A stretch of 64,000 nucleotides of DNA. Origin: Candidatus Angelobacter sp. Gp1-AA117 (GTDB lineage Bacteria > Acidobacteriota > Terriglobia > Terriglobales > Acidobacteriaceae). The stretch is taken from the NCBI GenBank assembly GCA_003223515.1, contig QHVI01000047.1, positions 1 to 64,000 on the forward strand, written 5' to 3'. Shown here in pieces: positions 45,113 to 53,220 of this stretch. The notes beneath the pieces were generated by a model that was given only the letters and a program-made list of their open reading frames with translations, searched no databases and was not told where the DNA came from. Numbering within the stretch: the first letter of the stretch is position 1; each line of letters begins with the position of its first letter. The position numbers and the translations under genes are program-made.

Positions 45113-45301
45113 TTATTTGAGCTTCTCCATGGTCTCCACCATGGCCATAAAATTCGGGTCTGACTTTCTCATGTATTCCGCGAGGCGCTTGCGTTCCTCA
45201 TCAGTCATGGTTGGAAGGCCCGCCTGGATGCGGCGCAGAGTGGCTGCGATATCGTCGACATAATTCATCATCCGTATGAGTTCACCGGTAACGATTGACA
45301 T
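45113..45301 (-). CDS. Small helical hypothetical protein
   Basis: 62 residues, mostly charged helix (TLRRIQAGLPTMTDEERKRLAEYMRKSDPNFMAMVETME). GGAG lies 8 nt before the ATG. Its TAA is immediately followed by the ATG of the dehydrogenase gene, so translation is coupled. I recognise no family; it may be a partner or antiterminator-like helper, or an unrelated small protein that outlived damage to its neighbour. Confidence 0.6.
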   Translation of the reverse strand: MSIVTGELIRMMNYVDDIAATLRRIQAGLPTMTDEERKRLAEYMRKSDPNFMAMVETMEKLK

Positions 45302-45424
45302 GCGTGCTCCTGTTCCGAATCATTTATTGTGGATTGTCCCGCTGAATTAGTAAAGCCGCGTCACTTCCAGTTTTCGTCTACTCACATTGCTGCATCTAAG
45401 TTTCAGGGAAGTCTCTGTCTCTAA

Positions 45425-48400
45425 ATGCGAGCCAATCCAGCTACTCTCATCACGGAATCGAGCGGCATCTCCGAGTGCCTTGACCGGCTGGCCGCGCACA
45501 AGCATACCGCCCGCCCGCTTTCAACGTATCGTCTGCAGTTTAATGCGCACTTCCGGTTTGAAGATGCCCGCCGGCTGGCAGGTTATCTCCATGCTTTGGG
45601 AGTTTCCCATGTGTACGCTTCGCCCATTCTTCAGGCGCGCGCAGGCAGCCTTCATGGCTATGACATTACCGACCACAACTCCCTGAACCCGGAGATCGGC
45701 ACTTATGAGGAATTCCAGTCTTTTGTTCGCGAACTGAAAAACTACGGCATGGGACAGATTCTTGATTTTGTTCCTAACCACATGGGCGTGGGAACCAACT
45801 CCTGGTGGCGGGACGTGCTGGCCAACGGCCGTGCCTCAGAGTTCGCAGAGTTCTTTGACATTGACTGGAATCCGCTCAAACCTGAGCTGCACAATAAACT
45901 GTTGCTGCCCATCCTGGGTGACCAGTACGGTGCAGAGCTTGAGGCCGGGCATATCAGCCTTGTGCCGGGCGAGAAGAGTTTCGAAATAAAGTATTATGAC
46001 AACCGGCTGCCGGTCGATCCACAGACGATTCCCCTGATTTTTGAATCTGTAAATCAAGATATCCATCATCAGGAGTTGCGCAGCGTGCTCTCCGGCCTGC
46101 GTAATCTGCCTCCTCACACCACCACGCAGGGTGAACTGGTGCGGCAGCGCCAGCGCGCCATATCCCCGCTGACTGAAGCGCTGCAAAGCCTCATTCGCGA
46201 ACATGCGGAGGTGAAGCAGCTTACAGAAAAGGCCCTGGAACATTCCAATGGCAGGCCGGGAGAGCCGCACAGCTTTGCCTACCTGCACCGATTGCTGGAA
46301 GCCCAGGTTTACCGGCTGGCCCACTGGCGTGTTTCGGGTGAAGAAATCAATTACCGCCGGTTCTTCGATATCAATGACCTGATCGGCCTGCGGATGGAGA
46401 ACCCGCGCGTCTTCGCTGCCACCCACCAGCTCTTGCGCAAGCTGCTGGCTGAAGATGAGATCCAGGGGCTGCGCATCGACCACTGCGATGGACTGTTGAA
46501 TCCCGTGCAGTACCTGGTGCGCCTGCAGATACTGTTTGCGGCCAGCCAGTGCTCAGGCCCAACCCCCAAGCCTCCGCTGGCTGAGAATGGCATTGAAACC
46601 GAAGTGCTGCAGGTATTCGGCCAGCATGACTGGATGAACCTCCATGCTCCGCTTTATGCGGTAGTAGAAAAAATTCTGGAGCCCGGCGAAGATATGCCTC
46701 CAGCCTGGCCAGTGGACGGCACCTCTGGCTATGACTTCACCACCCTGGTGAATGGCATTTTTATCGAGCGGCGCAACGAGCGGACCTTCACCAACCTGTT
46801 TCATCGTTTCACCGGCGCTTCCTACGATGTGGATATGCTGATCTATAACAGCAAGAAGCTCATCATGCATGCTTCGCTGGCCAGCGAGGTCAACGTGCTG
46901 GCCCACATGCTTGATGAAATCTCCTCCAGCGACTGGTATGCCCGTGACTTCACCCGCAAGGCCTTGCGTGATGTGATTCGCGAAACGATTGCCTGCTTCC
47001 CGGTTTACCGTACTTACATCGACGAACGCGGACAGATGACCGATCTGGACCGTGCCCACATCAATACCGCCATCGTCCATGCCAAGCGGCGTAATCCGGA
47101 TAAAGCCCCGGCCAGCTTTGATTTTCTGCGCGACATCCTGCTGCTCCAACGGAGAGACGGACACGATGAACCGGAATTGCACAAGAAGAAGCTGTATTTC
47201 ACGCTGAAATTCCAGCAGCTCACCGGCCCGGTGATGGCCAAAGGGCTGGAAGACACGACCTGCTATGTCTACAACCGTTTTATTTCGGTCAATGAAGTCG
47301 GCGGCTCGCCCAAGCAGTTCGGAATATCCGTCAATGAATTCCATGAAGGCAATCTGAAGCGGGCGCAACACTGGCCTTTCTCCATGCTGGCCACCTCCAC
47401 GCACGATACCAAGCGCAGCGAAGACGTGCGCGCGCGGCTCAACGTGCTCTCAGAGATGCCCAAGCAGTGGGCTTCACAGGTCTTCAAATGGAGAAAGCCC
47501 AACCGCACCCGCAAACGCGTGCTGGCCGATGGCCGCAGCGTGCCCGACCTCAACGAAGAATATCTCCTGTACCAGACGCTGGTAGGCTCCTGGCCTTTTG
47601 AATTCCAGAAAGAAGTGCCGGATAAGACTTACATCGAACGCATCAAGCAATACATGACCAAAGCCGTCCATGAAGCCAAGGTCAACCTGAGCTGGATCAA
47701 TGACGATCCTCAGTATGTTGAGGCGCTGCAGCTTTTCATCGAAAAGATTCTCGTCCCGGGCCCGCGCAGCCGTCCTAATTCATTCCTGGAGCAGATCATG
47801 GCATTCGTGCCCACGGTGAGCTTCTTTGGCGCCATTAATTCGCTGGCCCAGCGGCTGCTCACCATCACCACTCCTGGCAATCCTGACATCTACCAGGGCA
47901 CGGAGCTGTGGGATTTCAGTCTGGTTGATCCTGACAATCGCCGTCCGGTGAACTATGAGTTACGGCAGCAACTGCTCACAGAATTAGATCGGCGATCGGA
48001 AGCGGGTAATCTGACGCAGCTTTGCGCTGAATTGCTGGAAAAATATAAGGATGGACGGATCAAGTTGTGGACAACCATGCAGGCACTGCGTTTTCGCCGT
48101 GACCGCCGCGAATTGTTTCAAGTGGGACGCTATATTCCTCTCTACGCTACTGGAGCGAAACGCGATCACCTGGTGGCTTTTGCGCGTGAGCACCAGAACC
48201 ACGTGGCCATTCTGGCCGTGCCCCGGCTCAGCTACATTCTTGCCGGTGGTGTTATGCGTCCGCCCCTGGGCGAACTCTGGCAGGATACAGAACTGCCTGT
48301 GCCCTCGCGCACATCGGAATTTCTGGAAAATGCTTTTACCGGGGAAAAAATCAAGGTCACGCCGCAACGCACGCTGCTAGGCCGCGAACTCTTCCGCCAT

Positions 48401-48430
48401 TTCCCGGTTGCTTTGCTGGCCGGCGCCTGA
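45425..48430 (+). CDS. treY: Maltooligosyl trehalose synthase
   Basis: A 1001-residue GH13 enzyme that isomerises the reducing-end glucose of maltooligosaccharides to a trehalosyl unit. N-terminal STYRLQFNAHFRFEDA and LHALGVSHVYASPIL are typical of TreY, followed by ILDFVPNHMGVG, GLRIDHCDGLLNP (nucleophile Asp), VEKILEPGE (acid Glu) and STHDTKRSEDVRARL. Length is slightly above the usual 700-900. The partner trehalohydrolase treZ is not in the window. Converges with malQ and overlaps it by 54 bp. Confidence 0.95.
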   Translation: MRANPATLITESSGISECLDRLAAHKHTARPLSTYRLQFNAHFRFEDARRLAGYLHALGVSHVYASPILQARAGSLHGYDITDHNSLNPEIGTYEEFQSFVRELKNYGMGQILDFVPNHMGVGTNSWWRDVLANGRASEFAEFFDIDWNPLKPELHNKLLLPILGDQYGAELEAGHISLVPGEKSFEIKYYDNRLPVDPQTIPLIFESVNQDIHHQELRSVLSGLRNLPPHTTTQGELVRQRQRAISPLTEALQSLIREHAEVKQLTEKALEHSNGRPGEPHSFAYLHRLLEAQVYRLAHWRVSGEEINYRRFFDINDLIGLRMENPRVFAATHQLLRKLLAEDEIQGLRIDHCDGLLNPVQYLVRLQILFAASQCSGPTPKPPLAENGIETEVLQVFGQHDWMNLHAPLYAVVEKILEPGEDMPPAWPVDGTSGYDFTTLVNGIFIERRNERTFTNLFHRFTGASYDVDMLIYNSKKLIMHASLASEVNVLAHMLDEISSSDWYARDFTRKALRDVIRETIACFPVYRTYIDERGQMTDLDRAHINTAIVHAKRRNPDKAPASFDFLRDILLLQRRDGHDEPELHKKKLYFTLKFQQLTGPVMAKGLEDTTCYVYNRFISVNEVGGSPKQFGISVNEFHEGNLKRAQHWPFSMLATSTHDTKRSEDVRARLNVLSEMPKQWASQVFKWRKPNRTRKRVLADGRSVPDLNEEYLLYQTLVGSWPFEFQKEVPDKTYIERIKQYMTKAVHEAKVNLSWINDDPQYVEALQLFIEKILVPGPRSRPNSFLEQIMAFVPTVSFFGAINSLAQRLLTITTPGNPDIYQGTELWDFSLVDPDNRRPVNYELRQQLLTELDRRSEAGNLTQLCAELLEKYKDGRIKLWTTMQALRFRRDRRELFQVGRYIPLYATGAKRDHLVAFAREHQNHVAILAVPRLSYILAGGVMRPPLGELWQDTELPVPSRTSEFLENAFTGEKIKVTPQRTLLGRELFRHFPVALLAGA

Positions 48431-49921
48431 GACTTGCGGCGTCCGGTCAGAAACTGTGGTGATGGCCGCCAGCTTTTCTATCAGTTCACGCTTTAGGGCT
48501 TTAGGTTGGTAGCGCCAGCCCCAGTTGCCATCCAGCCGCGAGGGCGTGTTCATGCGGCTGTCGCTATCGAGTCCCAGCACGTCCTGCAACGGCACCACAG
48601 CCAGCTTGGCGACCGAGTTGAAGGCCGTGCGAAGGAAGGCCCAGTGAATGCCGTCCTCCGCTTCTCCTACGTAGGCGGATGCATGCTTCTTCTCTTCCGC
48701 AGTCGCAGAGGACCTCCACCAGCCTACCGTCGTGTCATTGTCATGGGTTCCCGTGTAGACCACGCAGTTCGGTTCGAACTTATGAGGAAGATAAATATGC
48801 GCGCCCGGATCGCCGAAACCGAATTGCAGCACCTTCATGCCGGGAATTCCCAGGCGTTCACGCAGCGCGGTCACTTCAGGCGTGATCAATCCCAGGTCCT
48901 CGGCAATGAAGGGAAGATCGCCCAGGCGGGAGCGCAGCACGTTAAAGAGATCATCGCCGGGACCGGGCACCCACTTTCCATGAACGGCAGTCGGCTCGTC
49001 CGCCGGAATCTGCCAGTAAGCCTCGAATCCGCGGAAGTGGTCCAGGCGGATCATGTCACAATTCTGCAACGCCCATGACATGCGCTTGATCCACCAGTCA
49101 TAGCCACGCGCTTTATTCGCCTCCCAGTTGTACAGCGGATTGCCCCAGCGCTGTCCGGTAGCGCTGAAGGCATCCGGAGGCACACCGGCCACATAGATCG
49201 GCTGCAATTTGTCATCGAGATAAAACAGCTCGGGATTGCGCCATACATCGGCGCTGTCATAGTTCACAAAGATGGCTACATCGCCGATGATCTTGATCGC
49301 AAGCTGGGCGCAGTAGGCCCGAAGCGCCCGCCATTGCTCAAAAAAGGCAAACTGCACGACCCGCTCGACCTCCAGTCGGCGCTGGTACTCCAGCCCGAAT
49401 TTACGCAGCCCTTGTGGTTCGCGCCGGGCAAGCTCCCTTGGCCATTCGCTCCACATCTTGTTGTCGTGTACCTCACGCATGACCTCGAAGAGAACAAAAT
49501 CGTCCAGCCACCAGTCGTTCTCGCTCTTAAAGGCTTCAAACCTGCGCCGGTCGCCGTTGCTGCCCTCCAGAAAACGCTGGGCGGCCTGCCGCAGCACCGG
49601 CAGCTTGGCTGCCTTTACCTCTTCGAAATTGATCCGGCTGTTGAATTTCAGTTCGGGCAGCTTGTCTTTGCTGAGCCAGCCCCGGTCGGCAAGTCTCTCC
49701 AGGCTCACGAGCAGGAGGTTCCCGGCAAAAGCCGAAATTGCAGAATAGGGAGAGTTCCCCATTCCCGGGGGAGAGAGCGGCAGTATCTGCCAGAGACTCT
49801 GGCCCGCCTCCGCCAGGAAATCAGCAAAGGCATAAGCCTCCGGCCCGAGATCGCCAATGCCACATTGGGAAGGCAGCGAGGTGGGATGGAGAAGAATTCC
49901 GGCAGAACGTTCAAACGACAT
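48377..49921 (-). CDS. malQ: 4-alpha-glucanotransferase (amylomaltase)
   Basis: A 514-residue GH77 enzyme transferring alpha-1,4-glucan segments between acceptors. Family blocks are intact: PLSPPGMGNSPYSA near 50, IGDVAIFVNYDSADVW near 215, MIRLDHFRGFEAYW (nucleophile Asp), FIAEDLGLITPEV (acid Glu) and YTGTHDNDTTVGWW. Together with treY it suggests turnover of glycogen or maltodextrin toward trehalose. Its 3' end lies inside the treY coding region on the other strand. Confidence 0.95.
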   Translation of the reverse strand: MSFERSAGILLHPTSLPSQCGIGDLGPEAYAFADFLAEAGQSLWQILPLSPPGMGNSPYSAISAFAGNLLLVSLERLADRGWLSKDKLPELKFNSRINFEEVKAAKLPVLRQAAQRFLEGSNGDRRRFEAFKSENDWWLDDFVLFEVMREVHDNKMWSEWPRELARREPQGLRKFGLEYQRRLEVERVVQFAFFEQWRALRAYCAQLAIKIIGDVAIFVNYDSADVWRNPELFYLDDKLQPIYVAGVPPDAFSATGQRWGNPLYNWEANKARGYDWWIKRMSWALQNCDMIRLDHFRGFEAYWQIPADEPTAVHGKWVPGPGDDLFNVLRSRLGDLPFIAEDLGLITPEVTALRERLGIPGMKVLQFGFGDPGAHIYLPHKFEPNCVVYTGTHDNDTTVGWWRSSATAEEKKHASAYVGEAEDGIHWAFLRTAFNSVAKLAVVPLQDVLGLDSDSRMNTPSRLDGNWGWRYQPKALKRELIEKLAAITTVSDRTPQVSGAGQQSNREMAEEFAA

Positions 49922-50184
49922 AATTTAGCTAAGATGCAGGATTCCAGCCGTGGTTTGATATATCGGCTAGAAACCCATTATAGGGAACGGAGCAGACGGG
50001 TGCACGCCAGCTTGAGGTGTACTGATGAGGGAAACGCGATCACCCCGCAAAAACTGTTCGGGGGGCACCAGCAGTTTACGTCAGCAAACACCTGAAATAG
50101 TTACCTCAAATAACTCAACAGCTTAAATCTGTAAACGAAAGTAACGTTGTTTTCCCGGCTGCTTGCTCTGATACTGAATCAGTT
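49922..50184. other. Gap upstream of the PilZ gene
   Basis: 263 bp shared by the divergent malQ and PilZ genes. No ORF, repeat of the dispersed families or cyclic-di-GMP riboswitch core was recognised. Weak AT-rich stretches near 50100-50160 probably contain the PilZ promoter. Confidence 0.35.
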
Positions 50185-50556
50185 ATGCAGCCTAATGAAA
50201 GCCGCCCTTTGCCTGCTCCCAGTGCGACTGCTGTCCCGGTTGACCCACGGCGCGAAAAACGTCTGCATGTTGCTGTGCCCGTAAAGCTTTTCCTGGATCC
50301 CAGCAGTACGACCCCGCAGCTTTGCTGTACGTATGAGATTTCCATGGTGGGAGCGCGCCTTGTAACGGTCTCCGGCATTACCAAAGTCGGGCAGGATATC
50401 TGGCTGCAGCGCCACAACAAGCGCGCCAGGTATCGCGTGATCTGGATTGGCCAGCCGGATACAGCACAGGCCGGCCAGATCGGCGTCGAGGTGCTCGAAC
50501 CCGCCAATATCATCTGGGAAAACGAGCTGCGCATCCGCATTATGCAGATGAAATAA
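50185..50556 (+). CDS. PilZ-domain protein
   Basis: A 123-residue single-domain protein. RREKRLHVAVPV near 24-35 provides the RxxxR cyclic-di-GMP motif. The second motif, normally D/NxSxxG, reads EISMVG near 52-57, with Glu for Asp. The remaining strands (RARYRVIWIGQPD, IGVEVLEP) fit the PilZ barrel. Likely a cyclic-di-GMP-binding effector; binding with the Glu variant needs testing. The only other cyclic-di-GMP protein in the window is the HD-GYP protein. Confidence 0.8.
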   Translation: MQPNESRPLPAPSATAVPVDPRREKRLHVAVPVKLFLDPSSTTPQLCCTYEISMVGARLVTVSGITKVGQDIWLQRHNKRARYRVIWIGQPDTAQAGQIGVEVLEPANIIWENELRIRIMQMK

Positions 50557-50667
50557 GCCGTTAGCCATTAGCTCATTTTGCTTCCTTTGCTCCCATCAGG
50601 AATCTTGAAATCGTGCTTTTTTCGTACAAATTTCCGGGGACACCCTAAGTCTGGTTTTCAAAATTCT

Positions 50668-50699
50668 GGCAATTACAAATTATGGCAATTTGGCAATTC
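50668..50699 (+). repeat. GGCAATT-family direct repeat, copy 1
   Basis: GGCAATTACAAATTATGGCA followed by ATTTGGCAATTC. A near-identical copy in the same orientation lies at 51103-51143. The two bracket the 64-aa gene. The 262-bp gap holding copy 1 also has a decayed CTGCGTTGCCGTCC repeat near 50727-50760. Confidence 0.7.
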
Positions 50700-50818
50700 T
50701 GCGGGGCTGCTTGGCTGCGGCTCTGCTGCGTTGCCGTCCTTTGCGGTGAAAAGAGGTACCCGCATCAGCAAAGTTACTTAGTGCAACCCGCCGATTTAGG
50801 GCACACTATGGCAACTGT

Positions 50819-51013
50819 ATGAGCAAGAATTATCCCTACATCGTCCGCTGCAACGAATGTGAATTTGTCAGCGAGGTCTTTCTTGACGAAAAGCTGGCGC
50901 TCAACGAACGCGACTTCCACTGCCTGGAAAAGCTGCACGCTGCCTCCATCTGGCGCTACGCCTGGGAAAACTGGACCCTGGTAACCGAACTGTCAGGCGT
51001 CGAACTCCACTAA
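50819..51013 (+). CDS. Small hypothetical protein with Cys pair
   Basis: 64 residues, soluble, with CNECEF near residues 11-16 and a conserved-looking aromatic C-terminus (SIWRYAWENWTLVTELSG). The Cys pair might bind a metal, but no second pair is present apart from one Cys at 35. I recognise no family. It lies between two direct repeats. No strong ribosome site, so moderate confidence. Confidence 0.5.
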   Translation: MSKNYPYIVRCNECEFVSEVFLDEKLALNERDFHCLEKLHAASIWRYAWENWTLVTELSGVELH

Positions 51014-51102
51014 GTCTTATGCCCGTCGAGGGCTCTCATTGCAAATGCGTCCTTGCCACACCCGTGCCGAAGTGTCTAAACCATTCTGACCGGCTGAGTC
51101 AC

Positions 51103-51143
51103 TCAATTATGGCAATTACAAATTATGGCAATTTTGGCAATCC
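51103..51143 (+). repeat. GGCAATT-family direct repeat, copy 2
   Basis: CAATTATGGCAATTACAAAT, then TATGGCAATTTTGGCAATCCC. It matches copy 1 at 50668-50699 almost exactly and has an extra 5' unit. The 211-bp gap between the 64-aa gene and the carbonic anhydrase gene holds nothing else I can identify. Confidence 0.7.
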
Positions 51144-51224
51144 CGGAAAGGTCTGCACACTTCACGTTCTCTGCCTTCATTGCCGCTGGCTGCGGCTGCG
51201 TGTTACCTTCTAAGTTTCTGCTCT

Positions 51225-51749
51225 ATGATCCGTTCTTATCAGGGAATTACGCCTCGCATTCACCAGTCCTGCTACGTCGATGAATCCGCACAGATCATCG
51301 GCGACGTGGAGATCGGCGAAAACTCCAGCGTCTGGATGAATGCCGTCATTCGCGGAGACGTCTTTGCCATCCGCATCGGCAAGAACTCCAACGTGCAGGA
51401 CTGCTCCGTACTCCACGGTATGCGCTACAAGTACGGCGTTATCATGGGGGACTTTGTCACCGTGGGCCATTCCGTCACCCTGCACGGCTGCACCATCGGC
51501 AACCACTGCCTGATCGGCATGGGAGCTGTCATCCTGAACAATGCGCAGATTGGCGAGGGCTGCATTATCGCCGCAGGAACCGTAATTCCAGAGAACACTG
51601 TCATTGAGCCGTTTTCTCTATGGGCAGGCGTGCCCGGCAAGTTCAAGAAGAAGATCGATGACGAAACCAACCAGCAGATGATCCTGCAGTACGCAAAGAA
51701 TTATCTCGACTACCGGGAGCAATATCTGAAGGAGCTTTCAAAGAAGTAA
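51225..51749 (+). CDS. Gamma-class carbonic anhydrase-like hexapeptide-repeat protein
   Basis: A 174-residue left-handed beta-helix protein of the YrdA/PaaY/gamma-CA group. The predicted zinc histidines lie in DCSVLHGM and in VGHSVTLHGCTIG, at the usual spacing in hexapeptide coils. A CO2/bicarbonate role is inferred; many homologues are inactive or act as acyl-CoA thioesterases. The ATG at 51225 gives the family start (MIRSYQGITPRIHQS); the frame is open upstream. Its TAA overlaps the hisS ATG (TAATG), so the two are co-translated. Confidence 0.88.
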   Translation: MIRSYQGITPRIHQSCYVDESAQIIGDVEIGENSSVWMNAVIRGDVFAIRIGKNSNVQDCSVLHGMRYKYGVIMGDFVTVGHSVTLHGCTIGNHCLIGMGAVILNNAQIGEGCIIAAGTVIPENTVIEPFSLWAGVPGKFKKKIDDETNQQMILQYAKNYLDYREQYLKELSKK

Positions 51750-53041
51750 TGGCAGGCTCAATCAAAGCCGTGCGCGGCACCCGCGACCTGCTGCCGCCGG
51801 AAACCGAAACCTGGAACTTTGTAGAAGCCGTTGTTCGCGAGGTCTTCCGCGTCTACAACTTCCATGAGATTCGCACGCCCATTCTCGAAGACTTGCAGCT
51901 TTTTCAGCGCTCCGTGGGCGAAGAGACCGACATTGTTTCGAAAGAGATGTTTGCCTGGGAAGACCGGGCCCGCGCTCAAAGCGAAAAAGGACAATGGCTT
52001 GCCCTCCGTCCTGAAAACACCGCCGGAGTCGTGCGCGCCTACATTGAAAACAAGCTGTGGGAGCGTCCCGGCTTGCAGCGCTTTTACTACATCGGCCCGC
52101 AGTTCCGGCGCGAGCGTCCGCAGAAAGGCCGCTATCGCCAGTTCTACCAGATCGGCGCCGAGGTCATCGGCCCGCCTACAGCAGGCAGCGAATCTCCTGC
52201 CGTCGATGCAGAAGTGCTGGAGATGCTGGCTACGCTGCTCGATCGCCTCGGCATTCAGCACTGGATCTTGGAATTGAACTCCGTGGGCTGCGCCGCCGAC
52301 CGCCAGCGCTTCAATGAAGCTCTGCGGGCAGCGCTGAAAGACGTGGTCCACAAGATGTGTGCCGACTGCCAGCGCCGCGCCGTAACCAATCCTCTGCGCG
52401 TGCTCGACTGCAAAGTGCCGGAAGATCAGCCTATCATCGAGAGCCTGCCCAAGATGAATGAGTTCCTCGATGAAGGTTGCCGCGCCCACTTTGAGGAAGT
52501 GCGGAAGATATTGACTGCTGTGGGTGTTCCCTTCAAGATCAACAACCGCCTGGTGCGGGGACTGGATTATTACACCCGCACCGCCTTCGAGTTCACTCAC
52601 GGCGGGCTGGGTGCGCAGAATGCCATCCTGGGCGGTGGACGCTATGATGGCCTCTCAGAATCCCTTGGCGGCCCTGCTGCTCCGGGTATCGGCTTCGCCA
52701 TTGGTGAAGACCGACTGGTGATGACCCTCCAGGAGACCGCAGGGACAGCCGCCCGTTCCGTGGATATCTACATTGCACCCCTGGGCACAGGCATGAATGT
52801 AGAGGCGGCACGACTGGCCCGTGAGCTTCGCCGAGAGAGTGTTTCAGTGATCGTCGGCGACGACAGCTTCCGTCTGAAGAAGTCTCTGGAAACCGCCAGC
52901 AAGACCGGAGCCCGTTACGCGCTGATCGTCGGCGAAAACGAGATCAGCTCCGGCCAGTTCGCGCTCAAGAACCTGGGCACGGGCGAGCAGATCACAGTAG
53001 CCCGCAACGAAATCCCAAGCAAAGTGCTGCCTGCAAAATAG
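51749..53041 (+). CDS. hisS: Histidyl-tRNA synthetase
   Basis: A 430-residue class II synthetase charging tRNA-His. Motif 1 region (EIRTPILEDLQLFQRSVGEETDIV), motif 2 (RPQKGRYRQFYQIGAEVIG) and the His-specific block RGLDYYTRTAFEF near residue 270 are intact; the anticodon-binding domain fills the last 90 residues. The start overlaps the stop of the carbonic anhydrase-like gene. Confidence 0.97.
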   Translation: MAGSIKAVRGTRDLLPPETETWNFVEAVVREVFRVYNFHEIRTPILEDLQLFQRSVGEETDIVSKEMFAWEDRARAQSEKGQWLALRPENTAGVVRAYIENKLWERPGLQRFYYIGPQFRRERPQKGRYRQFYQIGAEVIGPPTAGSESPAVDAEVLEMLATLLDRLGIQHWILELNSVGCAADRQRFNEALRAALKDVVHKMCADCQRRAVTNPLRVLDCKVPEDQPIIESLPKMNEFLDEGCRAHFEEVRKILTAVGVPFKINNRLVRGLDYYTRTAFEFTHGGLGAQNAILGGGRYDGLSESLGGPAAPGIGFAIGEDRLVMTLQETAGTAARSVDIYIAPLGTGMNVEAARLARELRRESVSVIVGDDSFRLKKSLETASKTGARYALIVGENEISSGQFALKNLGTGEQITVARNEIPSKVLPAK

Positions 53042-53082
53042 CGATGTGAAGTGATGGGTTTAAACGACCCAATCTCAAATTT

Positions 53083-53165
53083 TCCTCCGTGCCTCCGTAT
53101 TTCCGTGGTGGGTTTTTCATCTGCGTGAATCAGCGTAATCTGCGTCATCAGCGGTAAGGTTTTAT
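53083..53165. repeat. Degenerate CTGCG repeat ahead of aspS
   Basis: CCTCCGTGCCTCCGTATTTC, then ATCTGCGTGAATCAGCGTAA and TCTGCGTCATCAGCGGTAAG, an imperfect tandem of CTCTGCG-like units ending GGTAAGGTTTTATAAT. The end forms a -10-like TATAAT (53163-53168) upstream of aspS. Confidence 0.55.
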
Positions 53166-53220
53166 AATCATTGTTCCGCCAGGTAACTTTTCTTGGCTAT
53201 CCCACAGTAAGGAATCTCCT

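Noticed and set aside
46553-47404. 283-codon minus-strand ORF
   Set aside because: Antisense to treY; no recognisable domain.
49922-50184. Cyclic-di-GMP riboswitch upstream of the PilZ gene
   Set aside because: No GEMM-type conserved core could be found.
51758-52600. 280-codon minus-strand ORF
   Set aside because: Antisense to hisS.
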